Of a stretch of 64,000 nucleotides of DNA, positions 29,062 to 37,089 are shown piece by piece. The DNA comes from a virus. The DNA lies in the IMG/VR virus record IMGVR_UViG_3300030333_002216, positions 1-64,000 of that record; one strand, 5' to 3'. Each line of letters starts with the position of its first letter. Position 1 is the first letter of the stretch. Under the pieces are notes generated by a model, which was not told the origin of the DNA, ran no database searches, and worked only from the letters and a program-made list of their open reading frames with translations. The translations under genes and the position numbers were made by a program.

Positions 29062-29499
29062 CTACTGCTCAGTCTCCAATGTTAGGAAAGAGCCTACTCC
29101 TTCCTTTGTTGGGTTTAGGTTAGGTAGGTTACTATCCCCATATATGTTAGTTGGGGAAGCGACAGTTGTGTTCCAATTCTGCTGGAATTGCCTGAAGGAT
29201 TCTCTGACTCTCTTGCGGTTCTCCTCTTCCCTAGCCTTTCTAGCCCAATAAGCATCTATTCTTCGCTGTAGTAGGTATTCCTCAATCCAGTCATTAACGA
29301 CCATATCGAACAATGCCTTCATTATCATTATCCCACCAATGGTGCTAATCCCGAAGAGCAATGAATGCTCAACCGCACCGTAAGGGAACGTTATTCCATA
29401 TTGGGAATAAAAGTAGATGTTTATTCCACTGACTGCTCCTACGAACAGTATTGTCATCACTAGTCTTGTGTCTGTATCTATACTTGGCATATTAATCAC
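29062..29499 (-). CDS. Membrane protein with basic cytoplasmic tail (145 aa)
   Basis: Hydrophobic segments lie at about 12-32 (VMTILFVGAVSGINIYFYSQ) and 45-68 (HSLLFGISTIGGIMIMKALF), followed by a highly charged region rich in Arg and Glu (RRIDAYWARKAREEENRKRV) and a Pro/Asn-containing tail. It overlaps the upstream gene by four bases. It is part of the membrane/GTPase group inside the head operon. Holin or membrane-remodelling roles are possible; neither is shown. Confidence 0.55.
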   Translation of the reverse strand: MINMPSIDTDTRLVMTILFVGAVSGINIYFYSQYGITFPYGAVEHSLLFGISTIGGIMIMKALFDMVVNDWIEEYLLQRRIDAYWARKAREEENRKRVRESFRQFQQNWNTTVASPTNIYGDSNLPNLNPTKEGVGSFLTLETEQ

Positions 29500-29804
29500 G
29501 CATATTCTATTGAGTAAGCACCTGTTCCAGTGATATCAACAAAGATACCATTTTGGCATACTACCCCATGCATGTCGTATTCCAATGAGTTCCCTCTGGT
29601 TGCACCAGTGGAGTGTATTTGCATTCGTGCTACTTCTACTTCACCTGCTGAACTTGGGTCGTTATCTGCACTATCGTAGACCTTTACGGTGAATGTTCCA
29701 TCTGTGACTGTAGATGCTCTAATTGAGATTAGTTTACACCTACCCTTGGTAATAATTGCGTCAGCAGTTCTGACACCACTACTGAAGCATGTGCCACTAC
29801 TCAT
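29496..29804 (-). CDS. Small beta-rich virion protein candidate (102 aa)
   Basis: A compact beta-rich sequence (KLISIRASTVTDGTFTVKVY, and FVDITGTGAYSIEYA at the end) of the type common in small phage decoration or fibre-head proteins. It directly follows the SAP-protein gene and overlaps the next gene by four bases. Function is inferred only from fold pattern and neighbours. Confidence 0.5.
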   Translation of the reverse strand: MSSGTCFSSGVRTADAIITKGRCKLISIRASTVTDGTFTVKVYDSADNDPSSAGEVEVARMQIHSTGATRGNSLEYDMHGVVCQNGIFVDITGTGAYSIEYA

Positions 29805-30287
29805 CTAAAGTCCACCCCTTCCTTCTGTTAATCTCTCGATGAGGTCTGCTTTTTTACCTTCTGTGGAAAGTTTCCTCTCTTCTAGGTGTTCCTTCAAGAC
29901 CTTAACAGTGAGTTTGTTTAGGTCAGGAGGAAGAGGAGTTCCCTCTTTCTCTTCTTTCTTTGGTTCTTCCTTTACTTCTTCTTTGACTTCTGGAACCTTG
30001 GTTCTACCCATTATCTTCTCTTTTCTAGAACGAGGATATAGAGAATCCATAACTCCCTTCGCATCAGGCCCACGCAATTTGAGGTGCTTGGCTAGGTGCT
30101 TCACCTTCTTAGGTGAGGTTTCCATTAGTCTTTGTATGGTTGCCTTATCATCAGCAGTGAACTCTACCTTGACGTTTCTATCGCCGTATAGAGTGATTGC
30201 ATCCCTAGTTGAAACTTTAGTTCCGTTACTGTCAAATCTATAGTTCTTCCAAGTCATCTTGCCAATCTTGCTTCTAACTACTGCCAT
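29805..30287 (-). CDS. SAP-domain protein (160 aa)
   Basis: The last 38 residues (about 123-154: LTVKVLKEHLEERKL, then GKKADLIERL) match the SAP helix-extension-helix motif that binds DNA. It is preceded by a Lys/Glu-rich linker. Residues 1-90 hold a separate small domain with YRFDSNGTKVSTRDAI, and KKVKHLAKHLKLRGPDAKGVM, which also looks helical and basic. Phages often use SAP-like tails on internal or neck proteins to touch packaged DNA. The start has a GGTGA ribosome binding site just downstream of a strong RNA hairpin. Confidence 0.65.
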   Translation of the reverse strand: MAVVRSKIGKMTWKNYRFDSNGTKVSTRDAITLYGDRNVKVEFTADDKATIQRLMETSPKKVKHLAKHLKLRGPDAKGVMDSLYPRSRKEKIMGRTKVPEVKEEVKEEPKKEEKEGTPLPPDLNKLTVKVLKEHLEERKLSTEGKKADLIERLTEGRGGL

Positions 30288-30308
30288 AATTTCACCAATT
30301 ATATTGGG

Positions 30309-30350
30309 GTAGTAACCCCTGTCCTGATGCTCTAGGACAGAGGCTACTAC
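30309..30350 (-). promoter_or_regulatory. Strong intercistronic RNA hairpin
   Basis: Positions 30350-30334 pair with 30325-30309 over 17 positions with an 8-base loop. On the minus-strand RNA every position pairs, two of them as G-U; on the plus strand these would be mismatches, so the structure belongs to the leftward transcript. No U-tract follows. It sits between the small capsid-associated gene and the SAP gene and may stabilise or separate the capsid mRNA. Confidence 0.6.
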
Positions 30351-30362
30351 TTTATGTTTTAC

Positions 30363-30719
30363 TCAAATTAGCCCGTAGACTCTGACACGAACCATGCCTA
30401 CATCATCATTCGCAGATGCGGCGGCATTTGTTCCATCGAAGTCCGTTGCAACTATCTGAAAGGTCGAACTGCTCGCTAGGTCACCAGACGTATCTAGTTC
30501 GACTGTTGCGAGAAACCCGGAGGCTCCAACACCCTTCTCTTGTCCAGTAATCATTACTGCGTTGACGGAAGACAGTCCTAGTGAACTAGCACTGATTACC
30601 TCTCCATTAGCAGTGTATGCTGTGATGTTAATCTTCGCATCAACATAATACTCATCACCAGACACATGTGGGGCAGTGTAGCCCTTATGGTCAGCAAGGA
30701 TGGTAACTGTGTGTGTCAC
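30363..30719 (-). CDS. Capsid-associated beta protein, possible decoration protein (118 aa)
   Basis: Encoded 12 bases after the capsid protein gene. It is all-beta in appearance (VTILADHKGYTAPH, DAKINITAYTANGEV, VGMVRVRVYGLI). Small beta proteins in this position often decorate or cement HK97-type capsids. No cysteines or catalytic motifs are present. A strong hairpin follows the gene. Confidence 0.55.
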   Translation of the reverse strand: MTHTVTILADHKGYTAPHVSGDEYYVDAKINITAYTANGEVISASSLGLSSVNAVMITGQEKGVGASGFLATVELDTSGDLASSSTFQIVATDFDGTNAAASANDDVGMVRVRVYGLI

Positions 30720-30731
30720 TCAATCACCCGC

Positions 30732-32102
30732 CTATGCACTCGTTAGGTTCGTTATCTTTCCTTGGCCCTTGAAGAAGGAGCAACCAGTCTCGCCCATTGT
30801 GCGATACATTCCCTGATTCCCTAGAGAACCAACGCCGAATGGGTCACCATTGGTAATACCGTTCTCAAAGTATTGAGTAGGCTTCATGACCGATAGCCAC
30901 AGATGGTCTGTGTCTAGTAGCATGATGTCACTCAACTTGTTAGCCGTTGCGTTACCAGTCTGTTCCATGTCCTTTGCTGGGATAATTGGGATGTCGTAGT
31001 AAGTGGCGACCCTAAAGCCAACCTCTGCACCCTTCACTCCTCTTACACCGTTGTGCGTTGGGACAATCTCTTTCCTGTCCATGAACCTCTCTTGGCTCTG
31101 TAGCAGGTCTGAGATGTGCTGGATAGTATCGTATCCAGTTATCATAACCTTGGGGTTTCCACCGTTCTGCCTGATTCTCCTAATCATGTCGTTTAGAAGA
31201 GTCAGTGTTAGAACTCTTGCGTCACCAGCCGCGTATCCTGCACCGAAGTCAACCTCAGCCGAAAGGAAGTTATCCGTTCCGGTGTAGTCCTCTCCGCTTC
31301 TGGTAACAGTCCTGTCATCTCCGAAAATCCTAACCAGTTGTGTTGGTAGGTCAGATGGCCCTGAACCTGCGGCAACCATATCTGCGTCACCCATTGCGGC
31401 TAGTTCACCAGCAGACGACACTATCTTGTATAGTGACGTATAGTTGTTCTCGATGTCAGCATAAGATGCGTGGTCGTAATGCTCAAGTGGCATTAGTAGC
31501 ATCTTGTTCTGAACCTCTGCGTGGTGCTTACCCATGTCCTCTCTAACGATTGAGCGGATGTCTCCTACTCCATCGTCAATTGCGGCCATCTCCATTCCGA
31601 GTTCTGAGAACTCAAACAGATGTGCAACAGTCTTTGGACTGACGTATAGTTTGGTGTATTCTGGCGACAATGCTCTGAAAGAAGCATCTCCACCAAGTTC
31701 AGCGTTCTCTGCAACACCACCAATCATGTCGGCGGCTATTCCAGATAGGTCAGCCGTGTTTGCACCGGGGTCAGTTGTTCCAATACCGAATGCAGAACCA
31801 CTACCACCAGCAGGTCGGCTCTTTAGAACTCTCCAACCACTGGAAGTGTATGGCCTCTTGGAAATCATTGACAGTGCATTGACTTCCTGATTTAGCATCG
31901 ACCAGACTTTCTGTCCGTATAGCAAGTTGTAAAGGTCACCTAGACCACTTGCCGCACTGAAGGCATTCGATGACGCATCGTGTGGCGTTCCGAATCCTCC
32001 AACTACTCCACTGCTCTTTAGCAGGGCGTTCCCTGTTCCTCCGACCATGCCGTAGGTTGCGGCTTCTAGGTCTGCCATTGTTCTAATATGTCCTGTTGTC
32101 AT
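30732..32102 (-). CDS. Major capsid protein, HK97-fold type (456 aa)
   Basis: It directly follows the protease/scaffold gene, and its ribosome binding site GAGGTGAT is one of the strongest in the window. Features consistent with HK97-type capsid proteins include an N-terminal arm with YNLLYGQKVWSMLNQEVNAL, an E-loop-like region, a spine helix region (LTLLNDMIRRIRQNGGNPKV, then MITGYDTIQHISDLLQ) and a closing beta domain (ILLDTDHLWLSVMKPTQYF). There is no long N-terminal delta domain, which fits scaffold being supplied by the neighbouring protease-scaffold protein. It forms the icosahedral shell. Confidence 0.8.
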   Translation of the reverse strand: MTTGHIRTMADLEAATYGMVGGTGNALLKSSGVVGGFGTPHDASSNAFSAASGLGDLYNLLYGQKVWSMLNQEVNALSMISKRPYTSSGWRVLKSRPAGGSGSAFGIGTTDPGANTADLSGIAADMIGGVAENAELGGDASFRALSPEYTKLYVSPKTVAHLFEFSELGMEMAAIDDGVGDIRSIVREDMGKHHAEVQNKMLLMPLEHYDHASYADIENNYTSLYKIVSSAGELAAMGDADMVAAGSGPSDLPTQLVRIFGDDRTVTRSGEDYTGTDNFLSAEVDFGAGYAAGDARVLTLTLLNDMIRRIRQNGGNPKVMITGYDTIQHISDLLQSQERFMDRKEIVPTHNGVRGVKGAEVGFRVATYYDIPIIPAKDMEQTGNATANKLSDIMLLDTDHLWLSVMKPTQYFENGITNGDPFGVGSLGNQGMYRTMGETGCSFFKGQGKITNLTSA

Positions 32103-32113
32103 ACTTCATCACC

Positions 32114-32785
32114 TCACTGATACCTCTCCACAATACTGTGAATGTCACTCCAAGACATCTCGGATGCATCGGACGTATTGGTTGGAAGTCCCTCTGGAAC
32201 CTCAAATGCAACTTCCTGTGCTTTCCTGATATCTTCGCGTTCTGCCGAAAGGGACTTGCGTAGTTCTGCGAACTCTTCCTTAAGTGCCGCTACGTCTGTG
32301 CGAGCATCATACTCTGCTCTCTCAGCCTCCGACTTCTTTACAGACAGTTCTGCATCTAGACGCGCACTGAACTCCTTGTTAAGGGAATCGTATGCCATTG
32401 CCTCTAACTTCTCGGCCTTGAATGCTTCATATGCCTTCTCGACATTCTCCGCACTTAGGTCAAGAGTAGAGAAATCAGCATTCTCTAATCCCTTAGAAAC
32501 CTTCAGAGGTGCAGGGGTTGCAGTTGGGTTTCCGCCACTAACAACTTCCTCGCCAGCCTCATAGTCTCTTGTTGAGTCCTCATCAAGAGCCTTTTCCTCA
32601 CTGTCGTCTGAAAGTTCTAGGTCGTCTTCGCCGCCTGTTTCTCCCAAATCCTCTTCGGGTTCGGTGTCCATATACTCGTCACCTTTCTCCATTATTTCTT
32701 CGCTTTCTTCTTCCTTTTGGAGCGAATTGACCTGCTTCATCAGGCTATTCAACTCCTCAAGGGCTTTTTCCAGTTTTCCACTCAT
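32114..32785 (-). CDS. Candidate nested scaffold protein (in-frame internal start, 223 aa)
   Basis: Met182 of the protease-scaffold protein (ATG at 32785) is preceded by GGAGGA with a seven-base spacer, a strong internal ribosome binding site exactly at the protease/scaffold boundary. Starting here gives a free scaffold, MSGKLEKALEELNSLMKQ onward. This is the arrangement of lambda C and Nu3. Separate expression is inferred from sequence only. Confidence 0.55.
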   Translation of the reverse strand: MSGKLEKALEELNSLMKQVNSLQKEEESEEIMEKGDEYMDTEPEEDLGETGGEDDLELSDDSEEKALDEDSTRDYEAGEEVVSGGNPTATPAPLKVSKGLENADFSTLDLSAENVEKAYEAFKAEKLEAMAYDSLNKEFSARLDAELSVKKSEAERAEYDARTDVAALKEEFAELRKSLSAEREDIRKAQEVAFEVPEGLPTNTSDASEMSWSDIHSIVERYQ

Positions 32786-33328
32786 TTTCTTTTCCTCCAT
32801 TTTTAAAATGTCGAATTTTGCTTCCGGGTTTATTCCTTTTTCACAGACAGTAACTTCATGCAACTCAAGTTTTTCTATCTCGTTGTATTCCCCAAACTCC
32901 TCAGATTTTCTCTGTTTCTTTGATATCGCCTGTCCACCTATGCTGAAAGACCGTAATGTTCCTTTCCTAATACCTCTTGAGATTTCCTTAGCCTTCTCGA
33001 TGTCATCGCGCATCTTGATTACTACATAGAACCCAACATCGTCTACAGCAGTTTTGTGTAGGACACCGTTGGAATCTCGGTATTTTTCTATTACCTCCCC
33101 GACTTGAACATTTGAATGATTTGACATTACATTTCTGTATTTTTCTTTCGTCATATATTTCTTGACTGCTTCTTCCAATGCTTCTAGTGTTATTAGGTCG
33201 TTTTGCTTGTCTACAATTTCTATAGATGCATACCCTCCAATTACTAAATTATCTGATTTCAGAATGCTAAACTCAGCATTGTTTTCTGCCTTCAATAATA
33301 CTCCTGTTGTTGCTAACACTCCAATCAC
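32114..33328 (-). CDS. Prohead protease fused to scaffold domain (404 aa)
   Basis: Residues 1-175 fit the caudoviral prohead serine protease family (S78/U35): VMSNHS with likely catalytic His71, LRSFSIGG with Ser129, and an LELHEVTVCEKGINPEAKF strand. Residues 180-390 are acidic, coiled and low in aromatics, typical of scaffold. The last residues MSWSDIHSIVERYQ match the short peptide found at the N-terminus of many other proteins here. The listed start is GTG 33328, but GTG 33319 lies better behind AGGTGAT and is preferred. The protease should cleave scaffold and perhaps tagged cargo during head maturation. Confidence 0.8.
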   Translation of the reverse strand: MIGVLATTGVLLKAENNAEFSILKSDNLVIGGYASIEIVDKQNDLITLEALEEAVKKYMTKEKYRNVMSNHSNVQVGEVIEKYRDSNGVLHKTAVDDVGFYVVIKMRDDIEKAKEISRGIRKGTLRSFSIGGQAISKKQRKSEEFGEYNEIEKLELHEVTVCEKGINPEAKFDILKMEEKKMSGKLEKALEELNSLMKQVNSLQKEEESEEIMEKGDEYMDTEPEEDLGETGGEDDLELSDDSEEKALDEDSTRDYEAGEEVVSGGNPTATPAPLKVSKGLENADFSTLDLSAENVEKAYEAFKAEKLEAMAYDSLNKEFSARLDAELSVKKSEAERAEYDARTDVAALKEEFAELRKSLSAEREDIRKAQEVAFEVPEGLPTNTSDASEMSWSDIHSIVERYQ

Positions 33329-33349
33329 CTTTTTTTCTTACTATTTAAT

Positions 33350-35992
33350 CTACTCGCTCTTTTCCTTGGGAAATGGCAAATTAGCCCATTTATCTTCGGT
33401 AATTTTCCATACTCCCTTATCCTCTTTCTTGTCTAGCATTTCTTGTTTCTTTCCTGTCCAAGCCAACCATGCCTTCTGCTCATCTAATGGCACTACGCGA
33501 AGATGCATTCTAGTCTGGAACTTGTCACCATCCAAACGATACTCATGATAGCCATCCTTCTGAACTCCTAGTTCTAATTCACCAGCGTCCAATAGTTTGT
33601 TCTCATTAACGGAATCAGCAACTATAGCGGGGAATTTACCTGATTTCCCAAATAGATTGAATACGTCTTCCGTATCTTCTATGTCTATAGTCCAAACCAT
33701 CTTCTCTTCGCCAGCAGAAATAACGAAGTCTATGTTTCCGTCTTCTCGTTGATAGAGTTGAAATTCGCCATTTTTAGGAGTGTCTTTTTTTTTCACTTCT
33801 TCTATGTCCTTCTCTAGAACATCATCCATCGCTTGGAACTTGTTAGGATGGACGTATTGGATATCTCCCTGCTTCTTCATCCAAGACATTAGCCTTTCTG
33901 GTTCACTCTCAAACAGTTCTTCAAAGACCTCACTGTAATATTTCCCTACGAACTCAACTATCTTGTCGAAAGGTTTTGGCTTGTCTCCGTATTCGATAAT
34001 GTCATTCCTGATTCCCATTCTGAGTTCAGACCTCTTGGTCTTCAATATCTTGCTGAGTTCTTCCTTCCACTCATCTATGTTGTAGAGGGCGTTCTTCTGC
34101 ATCAACTCATCTCCCTCAAAACCGTAAATGGTAAATCCATCCAAGTCACTCTTCAGGATAATCTCAGCAGTTCCGTGTATACCATCAGTGATGTAGAAGC
34201 CCTTCTTCACCTTCTTCTTCTTTTTATCTCTGGCTATATCACCAGCAGTCTTTACCTTGGCCGCAGTTTGAACCCCGCTCATAACCTTGAACCTATCACC
34301 CATTGCCTTACCAGCAACATACTCTATTGCAGACTCAAGGGACTTCTTCGTCTTAGTAGAGAGTTGTTCTAGAGTATCCACCTTGTCGGATTCTGTTACT
34401 TCTGGTATCTCAATGACCTTGGCTGAATAGAGACTGAACCCATTCTTTGTCTTCTTAACCTCATCAACCTTGACTCTGACGATATCACCGACACTAACCT
34501 TCTCCTTGGTATTCAGAGCCTTCCCCACAGGGAGGTATGCCTTATCTCCCATCTCAATAGTCTTGTAGTTCCTTGCGGTTTCAGCATTGACTGGCCCTAT
34601 TCCCATGCTATAGGAATGTAGTCCCTTCTTCGTCTTCTTGTCATCCAATACAACTACATCCAAGTCAACGAACTTCTTCCACTTAATCCACTTGGGGTTC
34701 TTCTGCTTACCCATGATATATGTCGATTCTATGTCCTTGATGACGACTCCTTCAGAAGCAGGTAGGGACATTATTTCCTTTGAATAGTCCTCTACCTCCT
34801 TGATTGAATCAGCAATCCTAGTGTCCTTCTTCGATGGAAAGGCTAGGTTCTCAGTGGAGTGGGAACTGTATTGGTAGAAGAGTATGTTGATTCTCTCCCT
34901 CAATGGCTCATCTGCAACCATCTTGCCCTCATGCTTCATTATGTCGAAAACGTGAGCAGATAGCCTACCCTTGGTTTCCTTCTTGAATACATGAGATACG
35001 GTGTCTGCCCTATGTAATGGCTCATCATCAAGGAACAACGTCAATTCGGCATCCAAGATGCAATCCCCGAAGTTCTTCTTCTCCATCTCCTTTACCTGCA
35101 AGGGACATTTCTCGGTAATGTCCTTCTTGTTGTAGGAGTAGATTTTGATGTCATCCTTGTCCTTGTGTATCTGAATCCTCATTCCATCATACTTCTCTTG
35201 AACTAGCCAATCACCGCTAAATCCCTTGAGTTGCTTCAAATCATCTGTTTCAAATATGCGATACATGGGCTTGTTAGGAACCAGAAAATCTACCTCTTGC
35301 TTCTCCTCTTCACTCTTCTCTGCCTTGACGACATCCAAATCCACCAATGCATCCCATTTGTCTTCAGGATATGTATCATTATACATCTCCTTCAATCTAG
35401 CAAATGCTCCCTTGAATTTCGATTTCACCCTACGAGTGTCTTTACCCTCGGCCCCATAATGCTCTATGATGTATAGGGGAATATCCTCGACTTTCAAATC
35501 CAACCCCATTGTTCCTTGTGTAATCTCATCGGGTTTCAGGTCGTGCTTCTCCCAAATCTTGTCAGGTAGCGTATTAGGATGTGACCGCATAGCATAGTGA
35601 ATGAATGATATGAATACGTCTGGTTTCTGCATGAAGGTATCAATCACATCATCCCCTAGTAATTTTGAAAATGGGTCGCTTATCTTCTCTGACTTGAATC
35701 TCATCTCCTTCACTTGTGAGAACAGTGTCTCAGCAGTTCTGGACTTTGGGTCATAGACATCATCATCGAAGAGTTCCTTCTCTTGGACGTATTTCTTCAA
35801 CTCTCTAGCGAAGTTGCTTATCTGGTCGAAGTCCTCTCTGAGTTTCTTGATAATCTTCTTCCACTTAGGGCCATACTCAGATGGGTCTTCCCTAGCAGAA
35901 AGATAGGCGAATCTGGTTCGCTCAAAGAAATCTAGAACTCTTTTCGTGAGTCCGTCTTCTTCCTTCTCAAACGCTAGACCAGAGTGAGGCAT
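33350..35992 (-). CDS. ATP-dependent DNA ligase with extra C-terminal region (880 aa)
   Basis: Nucleotidyl-transfer motifs are in order: I KYDGMR with adenylated Lys267, Ia YSYNKKDI, III DAELTLF (314-320), IIIa HVFDIMK, IV EGVVIKD (414-420), V WIKWKK (435-440). An OB fold follows to about 540. Residues 1-240 form a helical N-terminal extension that is not a clear archaeal ligase DNA-binding domain. About 330 C-terminal residues are additional, including a beta-rich end (YHEYRLDGDKFQTRMHLRVV), and are unrecognised. It seals nicks using ATP. The place between scaffold and small head genes is odd for a replication enzyme and suggests late expression or packaging. Confidence 0.85.
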   Translation of the reverse strand: MPHSGLAFEKEEDGLTKRVLDFFERTRFAYLSAREDPSEYGPKWKKIIKKLREDFDQISNFARELKKYVQEKELFDDDVYDPKSRTAETLFSQVKEMRFKSEKISDPFSKLLGDDVIDTFMQKPDVFISFIHYAMRSHPNTLPDKIWEKHDLKPDEITQGTMGLDLKVEDIPLYIIEHYGAEGKDTRRVKSKFKGAFARLKEMYNDTYPEDKWDALVDLDVVKAEKSEEEKQEVDFLVPNKPMYRIFETDDLKQLKGFSGDWLVQEKYDGMRIQIHKDKDDIKIYSYNKKDITEKCPLQVKEMEKKNFGDCILDAELTLFLDDEPLHRADTVSHVFKKETKGRLSAHVFDIMKHEGKMVADEPLRERINILFYQYSSHSTENLAFPSKKDTRIADSIKEVEDYSKEIMSLPASEGVVIKDIESTYIMGKQKNPKWIKWKKFVDLDVVVLDDKKTKKGLHSYSMGIGPVNAETARNYKTIEMGDKAYLPVGKALNTKEKVSVGDIVRVKVDEVKKTKNGFSLYSAKVIEIPEVTESDKVDTLEQLSTKTKKSLESAIEYVAGKAMGDRFKVMSGVQTAAKVKTAGDIARDKKKKKVKKGFYITDGIHGTAEIILKSDLDGFTIYGFEGDELMQKNALYNIDEWKEELSKILKTKRSELRMGIRNDIIEYGDKPKPFDKIVEFVGKYYSEVFEELFESEPERLMSWMKKQGDIQYVHPNKFQAMDDVLEKDIEEVKKKDTPKNGEFQLYQREDGNIDFVISAGEEKMVWTIDIEDTEDVFNLFGKSGKFPAIVADSVNENKLLDAGELELGVQKDGYHEYRLDGDKFQTRMHLRVVPLDEQKAWLAWTGKKQEMLDKKEDKGVWKITEDKWANLPFPKEKSE

Positions 35993-36004
35993 TCATCCCC
36001 ACAC

Positions 36005-36247
36005 CTAATTATCCGTCTTACCAATGTAATGCTTGTCACCAACGTGACCATAGCCAGATGACGTATCATCCTTGGCAGTAGGATTCTTTATCTTCTCCTC
36101 TGCTGGATTCTTCTTGGGCTTCTTGACCTTCACTTCCTCGCCCTTCAAGTCATCCTTGTTCTCAATGATGCCTAGATGCTCGGCTTCTTGTAGGATTGCC
36201 TTGGCCTTTGCTATAGCCTTGTTTACATTCTGTAGATTCGTTGCCAT
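36005..36247 (-). CDS. Small basic protein (80 aa)
   Basis: It starts with a helix (ATNLQNVNKAIAKAKAIL) followed by a Lys-rich, low-complexity tail containing VKVKKPKKNPAEEKIK and ending GYGHVGDKHYIGKTDN. It sits 12 bases before the ligase gene. Not recognised. The KKPKK run resembles the basic linker of the four tandem paralogues at 56-58.7 kb, but the similarity is too short to prove relation. Confidence 0.5.
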   Translation of the reverse strand: MATNLQNVNKAIAKAKAILQEAEHLGIIENKDDLKGEEVKVKKPKKNPAEEKIKNPTAKDDTSSGYGHVGDKHYIGKTDN

Positions 36248-36253
36248 TGTTCA

Positions 36254-36445
36254 TCACTGCTCTTTGTTTTGTTGATATTTATCCTTTGCATAATTAGCAC
36301 CCATCTGTGCGCCTTGTGCTATTACTTTCTTTCCTGTAGGTGAAGAGGCGGCGGCTCTTGCTCCTGCCGCCACTGCGGGTAGTATCTTCTCAAGTTCTTC
36401 CTCTTCTTCATCGAGGTTTTTCTTCAGAAGTTCTCTCCATGCCAT
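36254..36445 (-). CDS. Small protein with N-terminal MAWRELLK tag (63 aa)
   Basis: The start chosen is ATG 36445, behind GAGGGATAGT, rather than the TTG four codons earlier. The protein begins MAWRELLKKNLDEE, a variant of the tag shared by many genes here. It continues with an Ala/Gly-rich helix (ILPAVAAGARAAASSPTGKK) and ends NYAKDKYQQNKEQ. The Ala-rich helix may insert in or lie on membrane or capsid. No known family. Confidence 0.55.
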   Translation of the reverse strand: MAWRELLKKNLDEEEEELEKILPAVAAGARAAASSPTGKKVIAQGAQMGANYAKDKYQQNKEQ

Positions 36446-36446
36446 A

Positions 36447-36680
36447 CTATCCCTCAATTGTCTCTATTATCTGATTGATTTCTGACCAGTCCATCTTCGC
36501 TATTGTGTCTCCTGTTACTGCCGTTGCTTCACTGCTTATTGATGGGGTCGGACTATCAACTACTACGAGTCCACTTTTCATCAGTAGATTATCTTTCTGA
36601 TAGACAACCTCCTCAAGTGACTTCACTTTGTCGACCAATTCCTTCAGTAGTAATATCATCTCATTCTTTTCTTCACTCAT
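36447..36680 (-). CDS. Mini-scaffold-like protein with C-terminal tag (77 aa)
   Basis: An N-terminal coiled coil (MILLLKELVDKVKSLEEVVY) is followed by a Ser/Thr/Pro linker and a C-terminal MDWSEINQIIETIEG. The layout and end closely match the scaffold C-terminus (ASEMSWSDIHSIVERYQ), so it may be a second scaffold component or an assembly regulator. It overlaps the upstream gene by four bases. Confidence 0.55.
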   Translation of the reverse strand: MSEEKNEMILLLKELVDKVKSLEEVVYQKDNLLMKSGLVVVDSPTPSISSEATAVTGDTIAKMDWSEINQIIETIEG

Positions 36681-37084
36681 CTTAATTCCTCCAAATGTTC
36701 CTTTAGGGCCAGTAGTGCTTCTCTATCTTCCTCGCCCCAATCTTCCATTGCTATGTAATAGCCACTATCACCTGTATATGAACCTAGTCTAAGTTGATGT
36801 TTGTAGTCCCAGAAGTTCAAATCGAACTCGACTGTTACCTCATCATCCTCCTCATGTTCCATAGTTGGCTCTAATGAGATGTAGTCCGTGACATATGTTT
36901 CGCCACTGTCCCTGTATCCATCGAGCATGTCATCATAGTCACCATCAGGTGTCACACCCATAATGGCCTCGTTGTTGTCCAGCATGTCAGCAACCTCACC
37001 TGCTAGGTCGTTAATGTCTTGCTTGATGATACTGAACCACTTCTGCTTGCGAAGGTTGTCCTTTAGTATTCCTCTCATGTTCAT
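36677..37084 (-). CDS. Acidic alpha/beta protein with tag variant (135 aa)
   Basis: The start is probably ATG 37084 (MNMRGILKDNLRKQ) behind TGATTGAA. A second tag-like KWFSIIKQD follows at about 15-22. The rest is acidic (GYRDSGETYVTDYISLEPTM, EHEEDDEVTVEFDLNFWDYK) and probably a small beta sheet with a C-terminal helix. Not recognised. Overlaps its neighbours by a few bases, as usual in this operon. Confidence 0.5.
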   Translation of the reverse strand: MNMRGILKDNLRKQKWFSIIKQDINDLAGEVADMLDNNEAIMGVTPDGDYDDMLDGYRDSGETYVTDYISLEPTMEHEEDDEVTVEFDLNFWDYKHQLRLGSYTGDSGYYIAMEDWGEEDREALLALKEHLEELR

Positions 37085-37089
37085 TTCAA

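Noticed and set aside
32785-32830. KFDILKMEE at the end of the protease domain as another copy of the tag
   Set aside because: It lies where this protease family normally has an Asn-Pro-x-Ala strand end, and lacks the Trp; coincidence is likely.
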